Part shown: positions 27,525-36,799 of the stretch, piece after piece | Position numbering within the stretch: the stretch's first letter is position 1 | Layout: each line of letters opens with the position of its first letter | Assembly: GCA_963717695.1 (NCBI GenBank) | Contig: CAVQWR010000003.1 | Location: 62,001-126,000, forward strand | DNA length: 64,000 bases | Direction: 5' to 3' | Source of the DNA: CAIWHR01 sp963717695 | GTDB taxonomy: Bacteria > Pseudomonadota > Gammaproteobacteria > Burkholderiales > Casimicrobiaceae | The notes under the pieces: model-generated | What the model saw: the letters and a program-made list of their open reading frames with translations, nothing else | What the model was told of the DNA's origin: nothing | Databases searched by the model: none | Position numbers and translations under genes: made by a program

Positions 27525-27626
27525 CGCGATTCGCGCGCTCGCGTTGTATGCGCCCGCCCGTTCCGCGATAATGGCGGGCCGGCGCACCCCGGGTGGCGTC
27601 TCGAGATGGACGCGCCCGGCCCCTCG

Positions 27627-27713
27627 GCCGGGATGGCGGAACTGGTAGACGCAGCGGACTCAAAATCCGCCGGCAGCAATGCCATGAGGGTTCGAGTCCC
27701 TCTCCCGGCACCA
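27627..27713 (+). tRNA. tRNA-Leu (anticodon CAA)
   Basis: The 87-nt gene has a GCCGGGA acceptor pairing with TCCCGGC. The D arm contains TGGTAGACGC, and the anticodon loop CTCAAAA between GCGGA and TCCGC gives CAA. A long variable arm and TTCGAGTCC in the T arm follow, and CCA is encoded at the 3' end. The long variable arm fits class II leucine tRNA. It lies 23 nt upstream of queA. Confidence 0.95.
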
Positions 27714-27736
27714 CACCGATCGGCGCCCGCCAGGCA

Positions 27737-28777
27737 ATGCCCCGCTACACACTCCGGGATTTCGACTACACGCTGCCGCGCGAGCTCATCGCGCAGGCAC
27801 CTTCGCGCGAGCGCACCGGGAGCCGTCTGCTCCACGTCGCCGGCGCAACACTGGCGGACCTCGCCTACACCGACCTGCCGTCTCTGCTCGCGCCCGGCGA
27901 TCTGCTGGTGTTCAACGACACGCGCGTGATCCGCTCGCGCCTCGCTGCGACGAAGCCGTCGGGCGGGCGCGTCGAACTTCTGCTCGAGCGCATGCTCGGC
28001 CGCGACGAGGCGCTCTTCCAGCTCCGCGCGAGCCATCCGCCGAAAGCGGGAGGCGTGCTGCTGCTCGCCGACGGTGTGCGGGCGATCGTCGAGGGACGCA
28101 GCGATCGCTTCTTCCATCTACGGTTCGAGGGCCCGCCGTCGCTCGTCGACTTCCTGGAAAGACACGGCGACGTGCCGCTGCCGCCCTACATCACGCGACC
28201 GTCGGAGGCCGATGACGCCGAGCGTTACCAGACCGTCTATGCGCGCCATGCCGGTGCGGTCGCCGCGCCCACGGCAGGCCTGCATTTCGACGAGACGCTG
28301 CTTGGCGCGCTTGCGGACGCGGGCATCGCCTTCGCGTACGTGACGCTGCACGTCGGCGCCGGAACGTTCCAGCCCGTGCAGGACGACGATCTTTCGCGTC
28401 ACGTGATGCACGCCGAGCACTACCGCATTCCCGAAGCCACGGTCGACGCGATCGCCGCCGCCCGCGCGCGCGGCGGGCGCGTCGTCGCGGTCGGAACCAC
28501 GAGTCTTCGCGCGCTCGAATCCGCCGCGACGATCGATGGCAGCATCGCGGCGGGCGATGCCGAGACCGCGCTGTTCGTGACGCCGGGCTACCGGTTTCGC
28601 GTCGTCGATCGTCTGCTCACGAACTTCCACCTGCCGAAATCGACGCTGCTGATGCTGGTGTCCGCGTTCGCGGGGCACGAGAACATCCGCGCCGCCTATG
28701 CACACGCGATCGCCGCGCGGTATCGCTTCTTCAGCTACGGCGACGCCATGCTGCTCGAGCCCGCACGGGCGCGTTGA
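27737..28777 (+). CDS. queA: S-adenosylmethionine:tRNA ribosyltransferase-isomerase
   Basis: QueA transfers and rearranges the ribosyl group of SAM onto preQ1 in tRNA to make epoxyqueuosine. The ATG at 27737 gives 346 residues. Family blocks are FDYTLPRELIAQAPSRERTGSRLLHV at the N-terminus, LLVFNDTRVIRSRL, RYQTVYARHAGAVAAPTAGLHFD and TNFHLPKSTLLMLVSAFAG near the end. It is next to tgt, whose product acts one step earlier, giving the common queA-tgt-yajC-secDF order. It follows the tRNA-Leu gene closely. Confidence 0.95.
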   Translation: MPRYTLRDFDYTLPRELIAQAPSRERTGSRLLHVAGATLADLAYTDLPSLLAPGDLLVFNDTRVIRSRLAATKPSGGRVELLLERMLGRDEALFQLRASHPPKAGGVLLLADGVRAIVEGRSDRFFHLRFEGPPSLVDFLERHGDVPLPPYITRPSEADDAERYQTVYARHAGAVAAPTAGLHFDETLLGALADAGIAFAYVTLHVGAGTFQPVQDDDLSRHVMHAEHYRIPEATVDAIAAARARGGRVVAVGTTSLRALESAATIDGSIAAGDAETALFVTPGYRFRVVDRLLTNFHLPKSTLLMLVSAFAGHENIRAAYAHAIAARYRFFSYGDAMLLEPARAR

Positions 28778-29031
28778 CCGCAGCGCGGGCGACGGAGACG
28801 ATCCGCGCAACAGTGCGCGCGCTTTGCGTGACCGGCCGGCGCAAAAAGCTGGCTGTCGCCGCTCGAAACAATTACTGTCCCGATCGATCCGGTCCGTTCG
28901 GGTGACGCGTTCGTCGCCCGCACCGGTTTCCGTCCTCTCATGCCGCTCAACTCGTTCACCGAACCCCGCGCCTCGCCGTACGTGATCATCGCGCTGCGCC
29001 ACACCGAGTCGCGGGCGCAAGGCGCACGCGC

Positions 29032-30153
29032 ATGACGTCGGCGATGAAATTCCAGGTGAGCGCCACCTCGGGTGCCGCGCGGCGCGGACAGCTGCTGCTC
29101 CCGCACGGGACCGTCGAGACGCCGGTGTTCATGCCCGTCGGCACCTACGGCACCGTCAAGGCGATGGCGCCGACCGAACTGGTGGGCCTCGGCGCCGAGA
29201 TCGTCCTCGGCAACACGTTTCACCTGTGGCTGCGTCCGGGGGTGGACGTCATCGGCGCGCACCGCGGTCTGCACCGGTTCATGGGCTGGGATCGGCCCAT
29301 CCTCACGGACTCCGGTGGATTCCAGGTGTGGAGCCTCGGCGCGCTCCGCACCGTGCGCGAGGAAGGGGTCACGTTCGCTTCGCCGGTGAATGGCGACCGC
29401 ATGCTGCTCACCCCCGAGATCTCGATGGAGGTCCAGCACGCGCTCGATTCTGACATCGCGATGGTGTTCGACGAGTGCACGCCGTGGCCTGCGACACGCG
29501 ACGAGGCGGCGCGCTCGATGGAGCTGTCGCTGCGCTGGGCGCAGCGCTCGCGCGACGCGTTCACGGCCAAACAGGGGCCGAACGCGCTCTTCGGCATCGT
29601 CCAGGGCGGGATGCAGGAAGACCTGCGCGACGCCTCGCAGGCCGGTCTCTCTGAAATCGGCTTCGAGGGCTACGCGCTGGGCGGGCTTTCGGTCGGCGAG
29701 CCGAAGGAGGACATGCTGCGCATCCTCGCCCACAGCGCGCCGCGGATGCCCGCGACCCATCCGCGCTACCTGATGGGCGTCGGCACGCCCGAGGACATCG
29801 TCGCGGCGGTCGCTGTCGGGATCGACATGTTCGACTGCGTGCTGCCGACCCGCAACGCCCGCAACGGGCATCTCTTCACGCGCTTCGGCGACGTCCGGAT
29901 CCGCAACGCCGTGCATCGTACCGACCTCCGGCCGCTCGACGCAACCTGCGCCTGCTACACCTGCCGCACGTTCTCGCGCGCCTACCTCCACCACCTGCAG
30001 AAGGTGAACGAGATCCTCGGAGCGCGGCTCAACACCATTCACAACCTCCATTACTACGTGGCGCTGATGGCCGGCCTGCGCGAGGCGATCGCGCGGGATC
30101 GTCTCGCCGACCACGTCGTAGAGTTCCACGCCAACCGCGCCCGCGGGGCCTGA
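29032..30153 (+). CDS. tgt: queuine/preQ1 tRNA-guanine transglycosylase
   Basis: Tgt exchanges guanine-34 of Asp/Asn/His/Tyr tRNAs for preQ1. The 373-residue protein has the catalytic Asp regions LTDSGGFQVWSLG (about residues 92-104) and GIDMFDCVLPTRNARNG. The substrate loop is FGIVQGGMQEDLR. The zinc ligands are in CACYTC, with a further Cys/His nearby. An internal ATG at 29044 (MKFQVSATSG) is also a possible start. The 254 nt before it contain nothing I can name. yajC follows after a 214-nt gap that carries its own promoter-like element. Confidence 0.95.
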   Translation: MTSAMKFQVSATSGAARRGQLLLPHGTVETPVFMPVGTYGTVKAMAPTELVGLGAEIVLGNTFHLWLRPGVDVIGAHRGLHRFMGWDRPILTDSGGFQVWSLGALRTVREEGVTFASPVNGDRMLLTPEISMEVQHALDSDIAMVFDECTPWPATRDEAARSMELSLRWAQRSRDAFTAKQGPNALFGIVQGGMQEDLRDASQAGLSEIGFEGYALGGLSVGEPKEDMLRILAHSAPRMPATHPRYLMGVGTPEDIVAAVAVGIDMFDCVLPTRNARNGHLFTRFGDVRIRNAVHRTDLRPLDATCACYTCRTFSRAYLHHLQKVNEILGARLNTIHNLHYYVALMAGLREAIARDRLADHVVEFHANRARGA

Positions 30154-30218
30154 CGGCCGCAAGGCACGCCGTCCCCGGACCCGGGCGGGACAAGCATGGC
30201 GGGGCCGGTGTCGCTCCA

Positions 30219-30227
30219 TGCTAAAAT
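30219..30227 (+). promoter_or_regulatory. extended -10 upstream of yajC-secD-secF
   Basis: TGCTAAAAT is an extended -10 followed directly by an AT-rich dyad (AAAATT-GAT-AATTTT). It would let the yajC-secDF genes be transcribed independently of tgt. Confidence 0.45.
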
Positions 30228-30367
30228 TGATAATTTTCCGGCCGCCCGAGCGGCCCGGGACAGCGCGCTTTTCCACCTCCCTTGCACGCACGGGACGGGC
30301 AGTGGAAGCGCCGGCGCCCGCGGCCCATGCAACCAGGAGGCGCCACCGATCCTTCGGAGAACGAACC

Positions 30368-30706
30368 GTGATCCTTGATTTCCTGATCTCCCCTGCCTAT
30401 GCCCAATCGGCCCCCGCGGCCGGCGCCGGCACCGATCTCCTGTCCTTCCTGCCGCTCGTCGCGATCTTCGTCGTCTTCTACTTCCTGATGCTGCGGCCGC
30501 AGCAGAAGCGCGCCAAGGAGACGAAGGCGATGCTGGAAGCGCTGCAGAAGGGCGACGAGGTCGTCACTGTCGGCGGCATCGTCGGCAAGATCTCGAAGCT
30601 GACCGACCAGTACGCGACCGTCGAGATCGCGACCGGGGTCGAAGTCACGGTGCAGCGCCAGGCCGTCGCGACGGTCCTGCCCAAGGGCTCGCTCAAGAAC
30701 CTCTGA
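30368..30706 (+). CDS. yajC: preprotein translocase subunit YajC
   Basis: YajC is a small membrane partner of SecDF in the Sec holotranslocon. A GTG start at 30368, with GGAGA 7 nt upstream, gives 112 residues. A short periplasmic N-terminus (ILDFLISPAYAQ) precedes one helix (FLPLVAIFVVFYFLMLRPQQKRAKE), then a soluble domain with GDEVVTVGGIVGKI and VEVTVQRQAVATVLPKGSLK. It is followed by secD after 87 nt. Confidence 0.93.
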   Translation: MILDFLISPAYAQSAPAAGAGTDLLSFLPLVAIFVVFYFLMLRPQQKRAKETKAMLEALQKGDEVVTVGGIVGKISKLTDQYATVEIATGVEVTVQRQAVATVLPKGSLKNL

Positions 30707-30793
30707 CGCCGTGCCGGGCGCCTTCGCGTCGCGATCCTGCCCGCCCGACGCACGCCCCATCCGCCGTCCACCGACCACGCCAAGCCGCCGCCC

Positions 30794-32647
30794 ATGAACC
30801 GCTACCCGCTCTGGAAATATATCGTCATCGCCGTCGCGCTGGTCATCGGCCTCCTCTACACGCTACCGAATTTCTTCCCCGAAGTGCCGGCGGTGCAGGT
30901 GTCGTCGTCCAAGGCGGCGGTCAAGATCGACACCGCGCTCCTCGGCACCGTCGAGTCCGCGTTGAAGGACGGCGGCGTCCCCTACCTCGGTACCGAGCTC
31001 GATCCCGTCGGCGTCAAGGTCCGCCTCTCCGACGTCGACACCCAGATCAAGGCGAAGGACCTGCTGCAAACGAAGCTCGGCGAGAACTACATCGTCGCGC
31101 TGAACCAGCTCTCCACATCGCCGCACTGGCTCGCGTCGATCGGCGCGCTGCCGATGTACCTCGGCCTCGACCTGCGTGGCGGCGTGCACTTCCTGCTGCA
31201 GGTCGACATGAAGGCGGCGCTCGACAAGTCGGCCGACCGCTACACGACGGACATCCGCTCGCTGCTGCGCGAGAAGAAAGTCCAGTACGCGGGGATCGGC
31301 CGGGAAGGCGCCAGCGTCGTGGTGCGCTTTCGCGACGACGCCGAGCGCAACCGCGCGCGCCTCGAGATCGAGAAGGCCTACACCGATCTCGTGCTGCGCG
31401 ACGCCGATGCCGGCGGCGGCGACCTGCGTCTCGTCGCGGCGCTGAAGCCGGAGGCGCAGACGCGCATCCAGGCGGGTGCCGTCCAGCAGAACATCCAGAT
31501 CCTGCGCAACCGAGTGAACGAGCTCGGCGTCGCCGAGCCGATCATCCAGCAGCAGGGTGCGGAACGCGTCGTCGTGCAGCTGCCCGGCGTGCAGGACACC
31601 GCGCGCGCAAAGGACATCCTCGGCCGCACCGCGTCGCTCGAGATCCGCATGGTCAACGACGATGCCGGCGCGCTCGCGGCGGCGCAGGCCGGACAGGTGC
31701 CGTTCGGCAGCGACCTCTACACGGACCGGTCGGGCGCGCCGGTGCTCGTGCGGCGGCAGGTCGTGCTGACCGGCGACCGGATCAACGACGCGCAGCCCGG
31801 CTTCGACCAGCGCAACAACGAGCCGGCGGTGCACGTGAACCTCGATGGCAGCGGCGCGCGGATCTTCAAGGAGATCACGCGCGAGAACGTCGGCAAGCGG
31901 ATGGCCATCGTGCTGGTCGAGAAGGGCAAGTCCGAGGTGATCACGGCGCCCGTGATCCGCGAGGAGATCGGCGGCGGGCGCGTGCAGATCAGCGGCCGGA
32001 TGAGCACGCGCGAGGCGAACGACATCGCGCTGCTGATGCGCGCAGGCGCGCTGGCGGCGCCGATGGAGATCGTCGAGGAGCGCACCGTCGGGCCGTCGCT
32101 CGGCAAGGAGAACATCGACAAGGGCTTCAACTCGGTCGCCTACGGCTTCGCCGTCCTCGTCGTGTTCATGTGCGTCTACTACCTGCTGATGGGCTTCATC
32201 TCGTCGATCGCGCTGTCGATCAATCTGCTGCTGCTGGTCGCGATCCTGTCGATGCTGCAGGCGACGCTGACGCTGCCCGGCATCGCCGCCGTCGCGCTGG
32301 CGCTCGGCATGGCGATCGACGCCAACGTGCTGATCAACGAGCGCATCCGCGAGGAGCTGCGCTGGGGCGCGACGCCGCACGCGGCGCTCACCGCCGGCTA
32401 CGAGCGCGCGTGGGGCACCATTCTCGACTCCAACGTGACGACGCTGATCGCCGGCATCGCGCTCCTCATCTTCGGCACGGGACCGGTGCGCGGCTTCGCC
32501 GTCGTCCACTGCCTCGGCATCCTGACGTCGATGTTCTCCGCGGTGTTCGTCTCGCGCGGCATCGTCAACCTGATCTACGGCTCGAAGAAGCACCTGTCGT
32601 CGATCTCGATCGGGCAGGTCTGGCGCCCCGCCGCGGCCGCGAAATGA
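30794..32647 (+). CDS. secD: protein translocase subunit SecD
   Basis: SecD uses the proton gradient to help complete protein export. The 617-residue protein has a first helix (YIVIAVALVIGLLYTLP), a large periplasmic domain with the family motif LGLDLRGGVHFLLQVD (about residues 118-133) and NRVNELGVAEPIIQQQG. The C-terminal five-helix bundle includes YGFAVLVVFMCVYYL and the conserved ALGMAIDANVLINERIREE. Its length and domain order are standard. The frame is intact, in contrast to secF, which follows after 74 nt. Confidence 0.95.
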   Translation: MNRYPLWKYIVIAVALVIGLLYTLPNFFPEVPAVQVSSSKAAVKIDTALLGTVESALKDGGVPYLGTELDPVGVKVRLSDVDTQIKAKDLLQTKLGENYIVALNQLSTSPHWLASIGALPMYLGLDLRGGVHFLLQVDMKAALDKSADRYTTDIRSLLREKKVQYAGIGREGASVVVRFRDDAERNRARLEIEKAYTDLVLRDADAGGGDLRLVAALKPEAQTRIQAGAVQQNIQILRNRVNELGVAEPIIQQQGAERVVVQLPGVQDTARAKDILGRTASLEIRMVNDDAGALAAAQAGQVPFGSDLYTDRSGAPVLVRRQVVLTGDRINDAQPGFDQRNNEPAVHVNLDGSGARIFKEITRENVGKRMAIVLVEKGKSEVITAPVIREEIGGGRVQISGRMSTREANDIALLMRAGALAAPMEIVEERTVGPSLGKENIDKGFNSVAYGFAVLVVFMCVYYLLMGFISSIALSINLLLLVAILSMLQATLTLPGIAAVALALGMAIDANVLINERIREELRWGATPHAALTAGYERAWGTILDSNVTTLIAGIALLIFGTGPVRGFAVVHCLGILTSMFSAVFVSRGIVNLIYGSKKHLSSISIGQVWRPAAAAK

Positions 32648-32721
32648 CGCAATCGACCTCCCTTCGCCCGCAAGCGCCGGCGCGCTAGCGCCCGCACGCA
32701 ACACTCCCGACAAAGACCGCC

Positions 32722-33664
32722 ATGGAATTCTTCCGCATCTCCCGCGACATACCGTTCATGCGGTATGCGCTCGTGTTCAACGTCATCTCGCTGATCACGT
32801 TCATCCTCGCCGTGTTCTTCCTCGCGACCCGCGGCCTCAATCTCGGCGTCGACTTCCGTGGCGGCACGGTGATCGAGGTCACCTACGAAAAGGCGGTCGA
32901 CTTCAACCACGTGCGCGCGGCCATCGACACCCTGAACCTCGGCGAGTATTCGGCGCAGAGCTTCGGCGGCTCGAACACGGCGCTGATCCGCCTGCCGCTG
33001 AAGGAAGGCCTTTCCAGCGCGCAGCTGTCCGAGAAGGTGATGGGCGCCCTCAAGGCGGCCGACCCGACGGCGCGGCAGCAGCGCGTCGAGTTCGTCGGGA
33101 CCGCAGGTCGGCAAGGAGCTCTACGAGAACGGCGCGCTGGCGCTGCTGCTCGTCTCGCTCGGCATCGTCGGGTACCTCGCGATGCGGTTCGAGTGGCGCT
33201 TCGCCGTCGCGGCAATCATCGCCAACCTGCACGACATCATCATCATCCTGGGCTTCTTCGCATTGTTCCAGTGGGAATTCTCGCTGCCGGTGCTGGCGGC
33301 GGTGCTCGCGGTGCTGGGCTACTCGGTCAACGAGTCGGTCGTGATCGCCGACCGGATCCGCGAGAACTTCCGCAAGATGCGCAAGGCGACCGTCACCCAC
33401 GTGATCGACAACGCGATCACGAGCACGATCTCGCGGACGATGATCACCCACGGCATGACGCTGATGATGGTGCTGTCGATCCTCTTCTTCGGCGGCGAGA
33501 CGCTGCACTACTTCGCGCTCGCGCTCACCATCGGCATCTGCTTCGGCATCTACTCGTCGGTGCTCGTGATGGCGCCGCTCGTGATGTGGCTCGGCGTCTC
33601 GCGCGAGGACCTCGTGAAGCCCGAGCGCAAGCCCGAAGGCGAAGGCGGCAAGATCCTGCCGTAG
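32722..33664 (+). CDS. secF: protein translocase subunit SecF (one inserted base)
   Basis: This is the SecD partner, 313 residues after correction. Features are helix 1 (YALVFNVISLITFILAVFFLA), the motif RGLNLGVDFRGGTVIEV, a periplasmic domain, and the bundle with NLHDIIIILGFFALF, GYSVNESVVIADRIRENFR and a conserved ITSTISRTMITH. One extra G in FVG-(P)QVGKEL near 33100 splits the frame, and the span is one over a multiple of three. SecF is needed for normal export in most proteobacteria, so an error in the sequence is more likely than inactivation. Confidence 0.92.
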
Positions 33665-33766
33665 CGCCGCGAACGAACCGGTGCGGCTCCGTCACGTCGC
33701 CGAGCGGCCCGGGGCGCGGCCGGCGCCTCCGCCCACAACGCCGCGCACGAATCCGCCCGACTCCCG

Positions 33767-34408
33767 ATGCTGACGACGCTCTTCTACTCGCTGCTGGCGC
33801 TCGATCAATCGATCGCCACGCTCGCGCTCCAGTACGGGCACTGGATGTACGGCCTGCTGTTTCTGGTGATCTTCGCCGAGACCGGCCTCGTGGTGTTCCC
33901 GTTCCTGCCGGGGGACTCGATCCTGTTCATCGCCGGAACGGTCGTCGCGACGGCGGGACTCGACGTCCACATCCTGGTGGCGGTTCTCGCGGCGGCCGCG
34001 ATCCTCGGCGACAGCCTCAACTACTCGGTGGGACGCTACATCGGACCGAAGGCATTCGAGCGGCCCGATTCGCGCTGGTTCAGGCAGTCCCATCTGCGCC
34101 GGACGAAGGCGTTCTACGACAGGTACGGCGGCGTGACGATCATCATCGGCCGCTTCGTGCCGATCATCCGCACGTTCGCGCCGTTCCTCGCAGGCGTCGC
34201 CGGGATGAGCTACCACCGGTTTCTCGCCTTCAACGTGATCGGCGGGATCGCCTGGATCGGCTCGCTCGTGTATGCCGGCTATCTGTTCGGCAACATCCCG
34301 TGGGTGAAGGACAACCTGTCGCTGATCGTGATCGGCATCGTCATCGCCTCGCTCGTGCCGGCCGTCGTGACGTTCGTGCGCGAGCGCCGGTCGACGCGGC
34401 ACCGGTAG
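33767..34408 (+). CDS. DedA-family membrane protein
   Basis: This is a 213-residue inner-membrane protein of the DedA/SNARE-associated group, some members of which flip undecaprenyl phosphate or phospholipids. Motifs include FAETGLVVFPFLPGDSILFIAG (about residues 36-57, with the conserved Glu and PGD), GDSLNYSVGRYIG, and GRFVPIIRTFAPFLAGVAGMSY (the second signature with two Arg). Four or five helices are visible. It stands between secF and the convergent purB. It is closest in style to DedA/YqjA, but the subgroup is uncertain. Confidence 0.88.
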   Translation: MLTTLFYSLLALDQSIATLALQYGHWMYGLLFLVIFAETGLVVFPFLPGDSILFIAGTVVATAGLDVHILVAVLAAAAILGDSLNYSVGRYIGPKAFERPDSRWFRQSHLRRTKAFYDRYGGVTIIIGRFVPIIRTFAPFLAGVAGMSYHRFLAFNVIGGIAWIGSLVYAGYLFGNIPWVKDNLSLIVIGIVIASLVPAVVTFVRERRSTRHR

Positions 34409-34457
34409 CGCACGCGGCGCCCGCATTGCCGAACGCGCAGCAGCGCGCCGGGTTCCC

Positions 34458-35835
34458 TCAGACGCGCTTCGCGAGCGCCGCCGCCCGGCCGACGTAGGTG
34501 GCGGGCGACAATGCCTTGAGGCGGGCCTTCGCGTCGTCCGGCAGCGCGAGCCCGTCGATGAACGCGTGCAGCGCCTCGCGGGTCATGCCGGCCTTGCCGC
34601 GCGTCAGCGCCTTGAGCTGCTCGTACGGATTCGGCAGCCCATACCGGCGCATCACCGTCTGGATCGGCTCCGCCAGCACTTCCCAGTTCGCGTCGAGGTC
34701 CGCCGCAAGCCGCGCCGGATCGGCGTCGAGCTTGGCGATGCCCTGCGCGAGCGACACCCAGCCCAGCAGCGAATGGCCGAGCGCCATGCCCATGTTGCGC
34801 AGCACCGTCGAATCGGTGAGGTCGCGCTGCCAGCGGGACACCGGGAGCTTCTCGGCGAAGTGGCGCAGCAGCGCGTTGGCGAGGCCGAGATTGCCTTCCG
34901 AATTCTCGAAATCGATCGGATTGACCTTGTGCGGCATCGTCGACGACCCGACCTCGCCTTCGGTCACCCGCTGCCGGAAATAGCCGAGCCCGATATAGCC
35001 CCACACGTCGCGGTCGAAGTCGATCAGCACGGTGTTGGCACGCGCGATCGCGTCGAAGAGCTCGGCCATGTAATCGTGCGGCTCGATCTGCGTCGTGTAC
35101 GGATTGAACTCCAGCCCGACGCCGACGACGACCTTTGCCGCGAGGCGTTCCCAGTCGACGTCGGGGTAGGCGGCGACGTGCGCGTTGTAGTTGCCGACCG
35201 CGCCGTTCGCCTTGCCCTTGATCGGAACGCGCTCGATGCCGGCGATCTGCCGCTCGAGGCGCGCGTGGACGTTCGCCATCTCCTTGCCGAGCGTCGTCGG
35301 CGTCGCCGGCTGGCCGTGCGTGCGCGAAAGCATCGGCGTGCCTGCGTGCAGGTGCGCGAGCTCGCGCAGCGACGCCGCAATGCCGCGCAGCGCCGGCAGC
35401 AGGATCGCGCGCCGCGCGTCCGCCAGCATCAGGCCGTGCGCGAGGTTGTTGATGTCCTCGGACGTGCATGCGAAGTGGACGAATTCGCTCGACCCGGGCG
35501 AGCTCGGGCGTTCCGGCGAAGCGCTCCTTCAGCCAGTACTCGACGGCCTTGACGTCGTGATTGGTGCGCCGTTCGATCGCCTTGACCCGCGCGGCATCGT
35601 CGGTCGAGAACTCAGCCGCGATGTCCTGCAGCAGCGCGCCGACCTGCGGCGAAAACGGGGGCACTTCGGGGATGCCGGGCTCGTCGGCGAGCGCCACGAG
35701 CCACGCTATTTCGACGCGCACCCGCGCGCGTATCAATCCATACTCGCTGAAATGCTCGCGCAGCGGCGCGACCTTGGCCGCGTAACGGCCGTCGAGCGGG
35801 GATAGCGCGGTCAATGCAGGGTCTGTCGCGGACAT
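34458..35835 (-). CDS. purB: adenylosuccinate lyase (one inserted base)
   Basis: PurB catalyses two fumarate-releasing steps of purine synthesis. The corrected length is 458 residues (E. coli 456). Conserved parts are LTALSPLDGRYAAKV at the start, TNHDVKAVEYWLKE, and EFVHFACTSEDINNLAHGLML, which is recovered only after removing one G near 35490. GKMANVH-like helices and SSTMPHKVNPIDFENSEGNLG (catalytic Ser loop) follow. The span is one over a multiple of three. A TGCTAAACT extended -10 lies upstream, back to back with the promoter of the divergent GST gene. Confidence 0.92.
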
Positions 35836-35885
35836 CGGGCAGGAGCGCCGCGCTCGCGCGGGCGTCGTGACGTTCGGGATGAACG

Positions 35886-35894
35886 AGTTTAGCA
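35886..35894 (-). promoter_or_regulatory. extended -10 of purB
   Basis: TGCTAAACT on the minus strand predicts a leader of about 44 nt before the purB ATG. Confidence 0.45.
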
Positions 35895-35949
35895 CGCGTT
35901 CCACCGACGTGAAGCGCGCTCCGGCGCGAGCGCGATGCGCGTGCGCCGA

Positions 35950-35958
35950 TGCTATACT
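35950..35958 (+). promoter_or_regulatory. extended -10 of the GST gene
   Basis: TGCTATACT lies 33 nt before the ATG at 35992 and is divergent from the purB element 56 nt away. Confidence 0.5.
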
Positions 35959-35991
35959 CGCCGACGTATTCGCACCCCTTCCGCCCACGCG

Positions 35992-36603
35992 ATGAAGCTG
36001 CTCGCCTCGCTCACCAGTCCGTACGCTCGCAAGGTCCGCATCGCGCTCGCCGAGAAGAAGATCGACTACGATCTGATCGAGGCCTCGCCGTGGGACGCGG
36101 TGAGCGCCGTCGCGCAGTACAATCCGCTCGGCAAGATTCCGACGCTGGTGCTGGAAGACGGCACGACGCTGTTCGATTCGCGCGTGATCGTCGAATACCT
36201 CGATGCGGTGAGCCCGGTGAGTCGCCTGATCCCGGAGCCCTCGCGCCAGCGCATCGCCGTGAAGCGGTGGGAAGCGCTGGCCGACGGCATCTGCGATGCG
36301 GCGATGCTGATCGCGCAGGAGCGCCGGCGCCCCGTGCGCCAGCAGAGCAAGTCGTGGATCACGCACCAGCAAGAGAAGATCGTCCGTACGATCGATGCTC
36401 TCGCGCTCGAGCTCGAGGAGCGCCCGTGGTGCAACGGCGAGAGCTATTCGCTCGCCGACATCGCGACGGGCTGCGCGCTCGGCTACCTCGACCTGCGTCA
36501 CGCGGAGCTCGAGTGGCGCGAACGACACGTCAATCTCGCGCGGCTCGCGGATCGACTCGCGACGCGCCCGTCGTTTGCCGACACCGCGCCGCCCGCGGCG
36601 TAG
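35992..36603 (+). CDS. glutathione S-transferase, SspA/YibF-like
   Basis: This 203-residue GST-fold protein has the thioredoxin-like half MKLLASLTSPYARKVRIALAEKKIDY, a cis-proline in NPLGKIPTLVLEDG, and the glutathione-binding FDSRVIVEYLD. The helical half ends with WCNGESYSLADIATGCALGYLDLR, typical of the YibF/BphK-like group. The start at 35992 places the protein at its normal N-terminus; an in-frame ATG further upstream is rejected. It has its own promoter-like element. The substrate is unknown; a detoxifying or reductase role is inferred from the family. Confidence 0.87.
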   Translation: MKLLASLTSPYARKVRIALAEKKIDYDLIEASPWDAVSAVAQYNPLGKIPTLVLEDGTTLFDSRVIVEYLDAVSPVSRLIPEPSRQRIAVKRWEALADGICDAAMLIAQERRRPVRQQSKSWITHQQEKIVRTIDALALELEERPWCNGESYSLADIATGCALGYLDLRHAELEWRERHVNLARLADRLATRPSFADTAPPAA

Positions 36604-36799
36604 CGCGCCGTACCCGCGCCCGGAATCACGGCGCCCGTATGGCCGCCGCAGGGCCGACCACGGCGCCGTCATGGGCACCGCGCCCCTTGCTTAATTTCCG
36701 GGATGTTCGTGTAGACTAGCGCCGCTGACGGGCCCGACAAAGAGGCCTGCGACATTCCGTGGGCATCACCGCCCAGAACGCTCTAGTGGAGGAGACTCG